DNA from: Amphibalanus amphitrite
Lineage: Eukaryota > Arthropoda > Thecostraca > Balanomorpha > Balanidae
Direction of reading: 5' to 3'
NCBI RefSeq assembly: GCF_019059575.1
Contig: NW_024882029.1
Coordinates: 372,001 to 436,000 of the forward strand
Length of the DNA: 64,000 bases
Under the pieces are notes generated by a model, which was given only the letters and a program-made list of their open reading frames with translations, ran no database searches and was not told the DNA's origin. Both the position numbers and the translations under genes were made by a program. Below are positions 33,401-44,700 of the stretch, in pieces; position 1 is the stretch's first letter; each line of letters begins with the position of its first letter.

Positions 33401-36400
33401 GCAAAATTTGATCTTCTGATGACCTCTGGTGACCTGACCTTAGACCTATTAGTATTAAGATATAACTAGCCTTTTATATCACTGACGTATTATTGACCTA
33501 CCTACCTATTAGTATTTTAGAAGCATTTTCTCCATTATTTTTTACGGTTATTCGAATGCCGCATACCGCGTTTTGCGGTAACTTATGCGATTTTCCTGCC
33601 TAGGAGATCATGAAACATCATTGTCAGTAACTCACCAATAAATCACCTGATTCAGAGGAACCAGTGTGTTAAAGAACACAACTCGCCTAATTCCGAGGAT
33701 GCTTAAGGAATAATAAAGAATGAATAGCAACAATGGGCAAATCTTTTCAGTTTTATTTGCCGCTTGTGAAATTTTTGTTTACAATTCGCGTCCTTCTGTG
33801 CTGCTTTATATGATAGGTTATCGGTGAAACGGTGTTATCCGAGAAAGATTCCGCTGTTTTTTACCGCCATAAGTGTTATTAATTATGTAGTGCTTTGTAG
33901 TTAAAGTGTGTTTACTTTGTGTGCGTGAGAACGTTTGGAGATGCCTCGCCGTGCGGGCCAAAAGGGCTCGAGATGCGAACAACGTTGCCCAGCGCCGTCA
34001 CCGTAAACGGCTAGCGCAGACGCGGCGCGAGACCGAAGCGTTGCGGAACGCTGAGCGTCGCCGTGAGCGTCGTAGAGAGACCCGAGAGACCCACCGCCAG
34101 CAGGAGAGGAAGCGCCACGAGAACCGAGAGGAGGGGGAAGAGCAGACTGGTCAGTCACCTGCATACCTTGGAACCGCATTCAAAGGTGTGAGACGAAGTA
34201 AAGGCTCACCCCCCAAAAAATTGCCATCAGAACTGAGAAGTAAGTAATGTTTAATGTACCTAATATAGGTACATAGTGCATATGTTACAGGCCGTATGAA
34301 AATTCACGTGAGGCTTTCGAATTGAAGCTATTTTCACGCAATGTAGGTGCTTGTTTGGGATTATTCATCTAATTTTTGAACAAATCCATTCACTTTCAGC
34401 TCAGTTGTGCATCTTGACGTGACCCCATCGTTTTCAGTAACTTTCTCGAGGCGCTCGTGGAATGCCAGCGCGGCTTCCGTGCAGTTACGCATCTGATCGA
34501 CGGTGATCCCTGGGAAGGCGGCTCTAGCCCGACCTTACAACTCCAGAATGTTCGCTGACCACGTCACGTATACCTTAGACTCCACAAACCCCTACAAGAA
34601 AAAGTCACGCGGGGTGAGGTCGGCCGTGCGCGATGGGCTGGGGCAGGGCAGATTCGGCAAAGCAGATTGGGCAAGCGCGGTAACCAGGGTATAGCCAGGG
34701 CAGGTTAAGTAAAGTCCGACCTCACCCCTTGTGATTTTTTAATATAGGGGTTTATGAACTCGAAGGTATACGTGACGTGGTCGGCGAGCATTCTGGAGTT
34801 GTAACTTGTAAGGTCGGGTTAGATCGCCGCCTTTGCAGGGATCACCGTCGAGATGCGCAGGGAATATACGCTGGCATACCACGAGCGCCTCAAGAAAGTT
34901 ACTGAAAACGATGGGGTCACGTCGAGATGCACAACTGAGCTGAAAGTGAATGGATTTGTCTGAAAATTGGATGAATATAATCCCAAACAATGCACCTACA
35001 TTGTGTGAAAATATCTTCCAATTTAATTAAGACTGAATGAAGTTATTCAAGTGTTAAATCAGGTGTTTTATTACGTGAGCCACCCTGTGCATTTACCAGT
35101 TCTCGTTTTTATAGAAAATTAAAAATTTCAACTTATGATCAAATAATCAAAAGTATAAAAAAGTAAAAAAAAAATGTAAAGCTCAACTAACAATTATAGG
35201 TAGGTAAGACAACCATGTAAAGGTGCACTTTTGTTACAGGTTAACGGACACAGATGATGAAGCGAGGGGCAGAAGACACAGGCGGAGCATACACTGAAAA
35301 TGATCCCGATTCATAATGAAACAAAATTCCTAGCCCTTCATTGGAAAAAAGACAAGGCTCCAAATGTGAAAATATACACAGCTGAAAAAGATCCGTGCCT
35401 GTACATATAGTACATGGGACCGAACATGGCGGAAACAAATGAATGCTGGGGACTGTTATGTCATGTATTACCATGTGGAATGTCAATGTTAATAGATCGG
35501 ATTTGCACCACATGAATGTTTTAACAAGATACCACCAGAAAACATTGTTACCATTGAGACCGTTGGTAACCCATAGACTATCAGAAACATGCCTAATGGT
35601 TTCTTATGGCCTAATGGTTTCTTATGGTCTAATGGTTTCTTATGGTCTAATGGTTTCTTGTGGTATGGTGATCATACCATAAGAAACCATTAGACCATAA
35701 GAAACCATTAGGCCATAAGAAACCATTAGACCATTAGACCACTAGCCCATCAGACCATTAGACCATTAGACCATTATACCATCAGACCATTAGACCATCA
35801 GACCATCAGACCATTAGCCCATAAGAAACCATTAGACCATTAGACCATTAGCCCATCTGACCATCAGACCATTAGACCACTACAAACCATTAGACCATTA
35901 GACCATTAGGGTTTCAATTTCCATATAGACCATTAGACCATTAGACCATTGCTAATGGTTTTTTCTCTAGGGAAACAAGCGTTTGGTCTTTCTCGTTTAT
36001 AAGAAGTGGCTAAGAAAAGGTTGATCAATCCTGAAGTTCAGTCATCGTACCTCAACTTGGCAGCAAGATCCCCAAGGACAGAGGATATATTGTATACATG
36101 TCCTGCTCCTGTAAATCAAAACAAACAAGCATTTGGTCTTTCTCGTATATAAGCAGTGGCTAAGAAAAGGTTGATCAATCCTGAAGTTCAGTCATCATAC
36201 CTCAACTTGGCAGCAAGATCCCCCAAGGACAGAGGATATATTGTAAACCTGTCCTGTTAATCAAAACATTTTTGTGCCTTCAAAGGCTTAAGTTATCTGT
36301 GGTGTGTTCGGAGTTAGGCTATATGGCCGTTTTTGTTGTATGTTTATGTGGAGATTGAATATATAACTGTGACCCTGTGCTTGTTTGTATACTTACGGTC

Positions 36401-37872
36401 AAACAGGGAACAGCACATTCACATAACATACTCACCTAGCACCTAACTCATAGCTGTACCCTGCAGGATCTGTACTTGTTCATGTCTCGAGCATTAACAA
36501 AGCACCAAAGTAGCTTAGTAATCATTTCCCACATTTTCTGAGCATCTAACATGACATACAGCAGTGCAGAGCAGCTTCAGAGAAGAAGCACTTTAAATGC
36601 ACAGACTCACACCACCAGCCACCCAATGAGCCAGTTCCTCAGTTGACTGTTTCCCTGGACACAGCTTGGCAATGTGAGCTAACTTTTGGCAAGTTGAAGG
36701 TTAGCAGGTAAGACTGAGTTAGGGTGAGTACCTACCTATAACTGGGTGCTACTGCCATGCAGGTCTTGGGTAGGCTGCAAATATGTGTGATGATTGAGGT
36801 TAGGTCAGCTGTCAGGTTAGTCAGGTTCAGGTATGCTCATTGCTCAGGTCACATTTTATGGACATTTGGCAAATTAAAAAACTAACAATCTGATCTAAGC
36901 TAACCCGACTAAACATACACAACTACTGACTATAGGAACTGAGCACCTACCTACTTGTGCCTACATCTCATACCATGTCAAAGTAGAGTTCCTTGGTGGA
37001 AGATTACCCTCAGTACTTTTTATCCCAGCCCTGTGAAGAAAACTAATACTTCTAAGCTCTGAGTCACTGCTGGCCATCCACAGGAAGAAACGCTGAGACT
37101 GAGAGCTTTGCCATTGTATATTGGACCAATAATGACTATCACGAATGACTATGAACACATAATATGATCACATCGTTGCATGGATTGTCACATTGACAAT
37201 TTTACTACAATCCTTTTTTCAAGAAATACAGTGATGATGATTAACATCAAAATCAACATAAAGTGGATTTAGTGATCCAAGCTTTCTCCTCCAGTAGCAA
37301 ATGGAATGATCGCATGTTTCATTTGCCAGACACTGAGTACCTGATGCACATTACAATCTGCATAGCATCTAAGCATAGTAAAACTGCCCAAGTCCATTCA
37401 TTCTAGATTTTAACTTGATAGTTAGCACTAATTTATCTTGCTGAGCTGTTGTAAGTTATCATTCAATATTCATACCAATACATCAATATGCGCTCATCAG
37501 TCAACATTTTCTGGCATGATCCTGCTCAGTGTGCTCTTCAGTATTGCTCCAAGGTCTGCAATATTATAGCTTGTTTTTGGACAATAAGCTCTTTTAATTT
37601 TACTTTTTCTTGCTGATATATGAGCCCGATCAACTTGCGTTTATCAACCAAAATTTCATAACTTGTTCAACTTGATATTGATATTGCTCAGTAGTCAGGA
37701 CCTCCGTCAGCCTCCTGGATACTTCAGATTGTTTCCAGTCAACATGCTTCCTAAATATGATATAAGTCAATCTTAAGGGATTCAAAACATCCAACAAAAC
37801 GACGTACAAGAGCAAGAAAACCACCAGATAAACTAAAAAATGGCCTTGGAACAGAGCCAAGTGGTGCTCCAT
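30492..37872 (-). CDS. Unrecognised multi-exon gene (partial model)
   Basis: I do not recognise this gene. Candidate exons in order: A, from ATG 37872 to about 37675; B 37050-37092; C 36613-36678; D 36051-36108; E 30492-30570. B, C, D and E have acceptor and donor sites and their phases join exactly. The joined peptides are RFFLWMASSDSELR, HIAKLCPGKQSTEELAHWV, AGHVYNISSVLGDLAAKL and QDAPKVLGMWGVQQHQ. Exon A begins MEHHLALFQG, has one strongly hydrophobic segment (HFLVYLVVFLLLYVVLLDVL) and continues into a Glu/Gln-rich region; its 3' end is unclear because all three frames are open there. A possible last exon is 28151-28393, phase 0 and ending in TAA, but it contains a 24 bp inverted repeat and may be transposon-derived. 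If real, this is a membrane protein transcribed away from TRMT6, with a 4 kb foldback element in the D-E intron. Confidence 0.35.
33906..34247 (+). CDS. Arg-rich open frame inside the 4 kb element, function unknown
   Basis: This 113-codon frame is very rich in Arg, Glu and Gln (repeats such as RRRERRRETRETHRQ), a highly charged, probably helical segment. Such charged N-terminal stretches occur in several arthropod transposon proteins, but nothing specific can be named. It lies wholly inside the repeat element at 31983-35972 and is probably a relic of it. It could also be a chance open frame. Confidence 0.25.
   Translation: MCLLCVRENVWRCLAVRAKRARDANNVAQRRHRKRLAQTRRETEALRNAERRRERRRETRETHRQQERKRHENREEGEEQTGQSPAYLGTAFKGVRRSKGSPPKKLPSELRSK
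34384..34628 (-). pseudogene. Mariner-like transposase C-terminal fragment
   Basis: The minus-strand translation gives DLTPRDFFL-stop-GF then SKVYVTWSANILEL, then a degenerate tail. The (S)PDLTPxDFFLWGxx...KVYV pattern is the third catalytic Asp/Glu region of mariner/Tc1-type DDE transposases. An in-frame stop replaces the conserved Trp. It pairs as an inverted repeat with 34703-34965. Confidence 0.6.
34703..34965 (+). pseudogene. Mariner-like transposase C-terminal fragment, inverted copy
   Basis: The inverse of 34384-34628. It includes GTATACGTGACGTGGTCGGC (VYVTWSA), and downstream GITVEMRREYTLAYHERLKK then VTENDGVTSRC, typical of the C-terminal end of these transposases. It carries indels and stops. 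The two copies face each other around a 75 bp spacer, so the pair forms a hairpin. Confidence 0.6.
35973..36268. repeat. 150 bp tandem duplication containing candidate exon D
   Basis: The block AAACAAGC(G/A)TTTGGTCTTT... occurs at 35973 and 36123, period 150. Each copy holds a minus-strand acceptor, an exon-like segment (VYNISSVLG) and a donor. Copy one (36051-36108, 58 nt) is phase-compatible with its neighbours. Copy two (36201-36253, 53 nt) has lost bases and changes frame. The terminus of the 4 kb element (35972) directly abuts copy one. Confidence 0.8.
36269..37629. other. Introns of the unrecognised minus-strand gene
   Basis: Apart from candidate exons B and C, I see AT-rich sequence with many AGGT/ACCTACCTA motifs and no repeat with clear ends. 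A further exon-like segment (LGAILKSTLSRIMPEN, minus, about 37500-37555) follows an acceptor but has no good donor. Confidence 0.3.
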
Positions 37873-38761
37873 TTGTTTGTTTACAATGATTGTAGTGCTG
37901 ATGTATTGTTAGGACTCTGAACGCCGGCTTATAAAAAATGAAACGTTTTTACAAAAGTTGTAAGGCAAGTAATATTTATCTGAAAGAACTAAAATATTCA
38001 AAAGCCAAACACTATGAAATACATGAAACGGAACGAAAAAGTAACCCAAAAATCCAGCCTAATCACCGGCTCCTAAAACTGCAACACAATCAGCACTTTT
38101 CCCCGCAACTCGTTGTCCAGACGTAAATATGCGTCCTATACACGTCAGCTATGCGTTGTTTGTAAATGTTTGTAGTCTTTGTTGTTATCTTTTGACAATT
38201 TAAATGACGTCATTGAATCCAGTTTTTTTAAACAAAGCAAAGCTGTTTTTAATACTAATATGTATGGTTAACTTTCAATAACTTCTAAACCGCTCGTAAA
38301 AGCCTCAAGTTGCAATGTTTTCTGCCATTTAAATGCATGTAATTTGCATGTAAAGGTACAATCGCGATATGTATCACCATCTGAGCTGTAGACGTCACGT
38401 TCTAGTTTTGTGATTTCTTGTAAGAGAGTCAATATTTTGCAGAGCTATACGCTATGCGTTGTCACGTGATCTAAACTTAAATGATTAAAATATTGCTGCA
38501 TATTTTTTTTTACTTCTTATATTTTCCTGTAAAAATTCATTAAATCATATCAATTTGTTTGTTTAAAAATTTCAATAGTCAAATATTTGAGGAAAAAATG
38601 CGACTAATTGATGCATCCACGTGATCATTGCGAGACATTAATTACCTCGAGGCTGATCTGAGGCGAATTCCCCGCGCTGTATTTGACGCGGCGGCCACAC
38701 GTGAAAGTCAAAGTATTTGATTTGATTGAAAGTATTTTGAATTAAGTGTTATTAAAGGAAG

Positions 38762-41700
38762 ATGAGAGAAGATGGCCCAGCTATTTGTGATGGGAAGAAC
38801 TACATCATCATCAAAGGATCCTTTATGAAGCTTGCGAAGTTGAAGACCCAAAAGTATGATTGTGAATGATACCTAACCTACGTACCTTTTTTTTTCATTT
38901 TGTAATCCTAATCAGATTCCTTGTAAAACTTTCATTTTTCTCAGTATCAGTATTCTCCAAAGCTGTATCCAAATTGCTTTGCACCACTCTTCTATTTCCC
39001 TCCCATTATAGCCCGAAGCCCGGAGGCCCTATGGCGCTGCCCTGATGCCTGAAGCCAGACTGGAAAGCATGCATATATTACGCTAGACGCCAGCTGTGGG
39101 CCCGCGAGACCCTCTTGCGCTAAAATTTGCTGCAAGTGATTTTGCGCTGAAATTTCTGCATGATTTGCTCTGAAAATTGGGTGCCTATTTGTGCCAAAAT
39201 TACGTTTGTGCTTCTGTGCTTTGAGCTTCTGAGCTTAACCGCTGTGAGTGATACCCGGGAGCTACAAACACGGTTTATTGTGGACGGCCAAAACGGGGTG
39301 CCAACTAAATAGTTTATCTGCTTTATGTCACATAGCACCATGAACAGTGTAAACAAGACTCGTGCAGCGGATGCATTCTTTTTATGGTGAAAAACTGATT
39401 TTTCGGGATCCCGGGATCGGCGGAATTTCGGGATCGGGATTAAAATCCCCCCGGGCTCCCGGGATCCCGATCCCGGGATTGCAGTCTCTAGTAATGACAG
39501 ACAAAGTTTTTTTAGAGGTGTACTCCCGGTGTCCTGATGACCTAACAATATGTGACCAGTGGGTCAAAAAAACACACCCGATGCTTAATTGATGATAATT
39601 TATTATTATCTATACAAAGTTTCTTCTGCGAAAACCACAGCACTTTACTGCGTGGTTTTCCTTATACACTTGTGTGACACAGTACTCACACAAACTTGCG
39701 GGTATGGTAAAAAATCCCCCGACCCTACCTAAGCGAAGGTTAGGTACCTAAGCGATTTACAACCGATGAGCTCGAGGGCACTGAATGTGTTGTCCGATCG
39801 ACTGCTTTTACGCGACTTGTTCGCGGAAAAAAAACAGACGGAAACCATACGTCTCTTCTTCCCCCCACCCTCCCACCCCCACCGTCATCCTGCGAGGGTT
39901 GTTTACCTTAAGTATTTTCCTTAAGTAAAGGTCATTAGATACCCCTTCGAGTAATAGGACCCTTTACTCAAGAGGCGTCTCCTCCTCTTCTGATGAAGAC
40001 GAGTTGGCTGCCATGAGGCCATGACAGGACCAGCACCACTCAATGTGTTGTCCTTACAATCTGCCTTTCACACTGGTAAAGTGGTTAATCCTCACATGCC
40101 AAAGGTTATTGCTGAGCACCTTTTTAGCTCTCAGTCGGTTATTTATCATACACATGCTGAATTTTGATTGAGTAAAAAATGTAATGCTTGCCAGTCTGTG
40201 TCAGACCTAGCAGAGTAAGTATGAGCTTCGCGTATAGTCTCTCTTGAAAGTATCGCGTCATGGGCTGCGCCGGCTCTGCGAACTATTTCATTCAGTTTGA
40301 GGACCCCAGCAGTGAGGTCATGGCCTGTATCATAAAAAGTACGGTGTAACACGATTCTACGACAGCGGTAGGAGGAAAACTGCTATATGACGCAGGCACC
40401 AGCGGCTGACAACTGGGTTAAAACAGGTGGAGGCTGACCAGAGGTCAAGCTCGTATCGCTCGCCTTGACCCCGTCCCCCGCCCCAGGCGGATACCGGCGC
40501 CGCTAGGGTTCACCAGCCGAGCGCTCATTGGTCTGCCTTAGTGGGCGCCAATCACTCGTGTGCGTGACGCGTAAAATCACAACGAAGCAAAGTTCCGCCA
40601 TAATCCTACTGTGAAGAGACCTTCTGAACGACGTAAACAGGTCATGAGAGGGGGGCAGCCCGGCATCAAATAGGATTTTTAAAACGAACTACGAAGACAG
40701 CAGGACGGTCAATATTTTTTTTTTGTCGCCGTTCACTAACCGGCTCGTTAAAAAAGAGAACTTCAATTATGGGACTAATTGGCTAGAGAAAGATTTTTTT
40801 TGTGATTTGAATCCGCTCGCGGGTGCATCTGCAACCACGGATGCATTATGTTAGCGGGCGCAACTGATGATTTTTTTCGTATTCAGGCATGGGTTTCCGG
40901 ATTTTACCAAGAACCTGTGACAGTCGTGCCGATGACGGGTCAAATTCTTAACTTTGCAACCAAGCAAATCTCAACAAAATCTCTGCGAATAGGGTGGCTT
41001 CCGTTGATCACATGCCTGCTGCCATCACAAGTTACCGGACGGCGACTGCTACCTTCCCCTATCCCCCCGCAGGCCGCAACCTGCACTCCCCTAGCTCGCC
41101 CCGCCGCGCTCGCGCTGGCTGACTATGCGTGCCAGGCTTCGGTCAATCGGTCAGTGCTACCAGCGGCTCTCAAACTTTTCCGCCCAACGGCGGCTGGAAC
41201 AGGTGGCGCCTTCGCTCAGAGTCGCGATACTTTCAAGAGAGACTATACATCGTATCCTGCCTGCGCTTTGAGCTACCGTGCTGCAGTTTTTGCTGGCTCG
41301 GGTGCATCTGTATTTCTAATTTATGTCACTCGCCTGTGCTGCAGCCGGCTAACCTGCCTTTGCCATTGCCAGGCAATGTCAGCTGGGTCGGGCATCTGTG
41401 GACGTGGCCGGCCTGCTCGGACACCCAGTCGGCACACAGTTCAGACTACACTCTGGCGGAGGCAAGCAGCGCCTGATGCGGCCGGAGCCTGTCGAACACA
41501 CAGAGGACCTGGCGGATGCCATAGCTGCCGGTCAGTCTGGTCCTGTCTCGGCGTGGGACATTTGGCAGCCTTGGGCAGGGTCCAACAGCCCAGCTTAATG
41601 TCTGGGCTGCTTAGCATAAGTTAGGTGATTATGTAAAGTTAGAAGCATCATGTTTTCCATCCTATTTTTTTATTATTATTAATTATTGTATCATCGTGAA

Positions 41701-44700
41701 TCTTGTATAATGGATCTACCTGGTCAGTGGGCTGTTAGCAGTAAAGCTCAACAATTTCACTAAATGAACATGCATGGAGCTCCATTACGGTCGCATGGTG
41801 CGCTATTACGGTCGTGCTTTTGCCCAACTGCAGCGTTTGGCTTCATACCGACCTCTGAGACGTGGTGTTCACACGTCCTACAGACGAGAGTGCGGCCGAC
41901 AACCGTAACCTGCTGGCCAATCAGACGTCACAGGCCATGACCAAGGAGCGCATCATGGAGATGAGGGAGCAGGGCGCCACCGGGAAGGAGATCGTCACCA
42001 CCATCGTCGACAACAGCACGTACGGCCTGGGCTCCTCCTGATTCAGCACGGGGGATCTTAGACCCGGGAGACTACTTCAGGTGTTGGGCAAAGCGTGTTT
42101 TCGAGGAAAATGTGTTGAAATTTATTGATTAAGTATATTCATTAGATATTTTAAGATCTCAGAGATTTTGTTTGGGGGGAGGGGGGAATTTGTGTCTTTT
42201 TTATCAGGTGTTCCCTCTCTATAGGCATGGTTGCAACTTTAGTTGGGTGCTTCACAAAGCCGACATGGAGTGTTCGGCCTTTCATGTTTTGACCATTTCT
42301 TTTCCTGTGTCTGAATATTTTGATCTTGAGCCGATTATTTGTTTTCATTCACAGATCATTCCAGGGGAAAACTGAGTTTTCGCAAGCGAAATATGTGCGG
42401 AAGAAACAGAAAAAGTATTTCGAGTTCATCAGTGTTCAAGAGCCGACGGTCAGACTGGTCGCCAGTATGTACTACATGCAGGACCCGCTGAAGATCATGT
42501 CAGTTGTATTGCAGCGGCGTAACGTTGTAATTGCTCCGCGCACCCTACATTGTCCTGAACAATGCACAGTGCACATATCAAAGAAGCTCAACTTAATCGG
42601 TAGCATTTTGTGCCTTGCCTATGTTAACTTATGCTTGGTTTGTTCGAGGCGTAAAGTGCATCGAAACACATATTTTATCTAATAAAAAACGTCAACAAAA
42701 AGCGTACCTTTAAAATGAATTGTTTTAAGCCGAGCTTTGATGATTGTTTTCTATCGCCACTGTCATTTCATTTCGAGGAACCGCATTTATGTTTATCTAG
42801 GTACCGTATCCCGTCTATATAACACCGTATCTCTTATGTTTGACATTTAAACATCCTGACACACATTCACATGCCGACTATAATAACTGACCTGTTCGTC
42901 TGACGCTGTGTCCCCTACCGAGCCGTCTGTCTGACCAGCCGTCCCCGTATATACCCGTCAGTCTGACACCGTCTTCCGTACCACTCCGTCCAGCACAAAC
43001 TCCGTACTGATTAACTGTCTCACCAGCCGCCCGTTTTCGCCAGGAACCTGCGTGTGGACTCGCTGAGCCAGCTGCTGACGGCGTGCAGTGTCCGGCCGGG
43101 CGGCCGCTACCTGGTGCTCGAGTCGGGCTGCCTGGCGGTGACTGTGGCGGCCGTGCTGGAGCGGCTCGGCGGCCACGGTCACCTGGTGCACCTCTTCCAG
43201 GGAGGAACGCCGCAGAGGTAGGATTCCGACGGAGAGTTCTGGGGGTTCGCTGGAGCTGAGCTAGGGACGCGGAAACGCCTAATTATTCCGTGGAGGCATG
43301 GCATGGAGGTGGGGAAGGGGGCCATCTCTTGAGCCAGGGCGCGCGGCAGTGGCGGATCCCGGGGGGGGGGGGGCAAAATGGGCATTTGCCCCTCCCAAAC
43401 GGCATAATTTTAACAGTACGCCTATGGACGAGGCATGGAAAGAATCTATAAATTGTTATGGTTTGCCCCCCCCCCAAAAAAAAAAACTCTGAGCTGGATC
43501 CGCCTCTGGCGCGCCGTAATAGTTCGGGCAGGAGTCATGTCATGTGCTCCTCGAAGTCGGTAACGCATAGAGGGCAGAGCTCCGGACTGTAGCTGAGCTG
43601 CGAGCACCGATCCTAGCGCTACGAGCATTGTCTAATCTCGTGTTTGTTGGTTTCCAGGCACGCGGTGGACGCCATCAACTTCACATCTGACCAGTTGGCC
43701 TGCTTGTCGTGTGTGGACCTACGCACACTGATGACCCATCATCCGGCCGATCCCTCCGCCTCCGCCCCCGCCGCCTCTGCAGCTCCCGCTCCCGGCGCTT
43801 CCCCCGCCAGCGCAGAGGCTCAGGCCGACGAGACGGTCGCGACGGACCGGGAAACAGTCGCTCCGAATGGCGAGACAGCGCAGACGGCGGCGGAATCGCC
43901 AAAAGCAGCTGCCGACGGGATCCCGTCATCAGGTGGAGGCGGTGACGTCACAACTACGGACGGCGGTGGTGACGTCGTACCCGATGGCGGTGATGACGTC
44001 ACACCCGCGACTGAGGAGCCTACTGCTGCGACGGCAGAGGAAACCGAGGGAACGGAGGCACAGGAGTCGAGAAAACGCCGCCTCAGCGGCAGTCAGACGG
44101 AGACCTCCGAGCGAAAATCCAAGGTGGGCGCTCTTTTGTTTTCGACGTACCATGTGGAGCGGAATCACATGCATGCACAATTGTCAAAGTTGTAAATTCA
44201 ATTTTGCACAAAGAACAATATTAGTGTCAAAAAGGTAAGACCTTTGAGTCAACGCTGGTGACGATTCAGTGTGCGAGAACTTACAGTAACGCTTACATTG
44301 TTTTACCTACATTTAAACCGTCGACTTTCCGCACTGCCAACCCCTGCGTGCAATGTTCTCATCGCACGCATCTGGTCTGCTTTCAGTACGCGAGGACGCG
44401 CTGCGAGGATTCTGAACTGGCGCTGAACATGTTGTCCTCAAAGGATATGGACGGCCTGCTGCTGTGCTGCCGACAGCATCCCGTCAACCTCCTGCGCTAC
44501 CTGCTGCGCTTCCTCGCCGTGTCGCGGCCATTCACAGTCTTCTGTCCGTATAAAGAGGTACGCTCGCAGCCTCGCCTGTTTCAGTCACAAGACACTGCCT
44601 ACAGAGTCACCGCTGCTTTTGAAGTCTAAATTGCCTTGCCTTTGTGTAGAGTATTGGCCTTCTCTTGATTGGTCTTGATAATTCTAGAGGTGGGTCATCA

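Larger units (their letters stand above)
31983..35972. mobile_element. 4 kb element with inverted TAATGGT arrays at both ends
   Basis: Terminal CCCTAGAGAAAAAACCATTA at 31983 is the inverse of TAATGGTTTTTTCTCTAGGG ending at 35972. Inside the left end is an array of TCTAATGGT-type units (31990-32660). Inside the right end the same unit is inverted (GACCATTAGACC, 35690-35960) after a short direct stretch (35590-35665). The interior holds an Arg-rich open frame (33900-34247) and two head-to-head transposase fragments (34384-34965). Tandem-repeat inverted ends resemble Foldback/Galileo elements. No certain target duplication was found. Confidence 0.8.
31522..38133. repeat. 30 bp inverted repeat pair 6.6 kb apart
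   Basis: Positions 31522-31551 (CGCATATTTACGTCTGGACA, ACGAGTTGCG) are the exact inverse of 38104-38133. The left copy starts 11 bp after the other inverted repeat (ends 31510), so 31491-31551 contains both motifs. Their partners lie in opposite orientation at 27425 and 38104. The right copy is about 230 bp upstream of the putative start codon at 37872 (-). Confidence 0.75.

Noticed and set aside
40848..41624. 258-codon open frame on the plus strand
   Set aside because: It overlaps TRMT6 exon 41373-41530 in a different frame. The TRMT6 frame has the conserved GHPVGT motif and matching splice phases, so the longer frame is a shadow.
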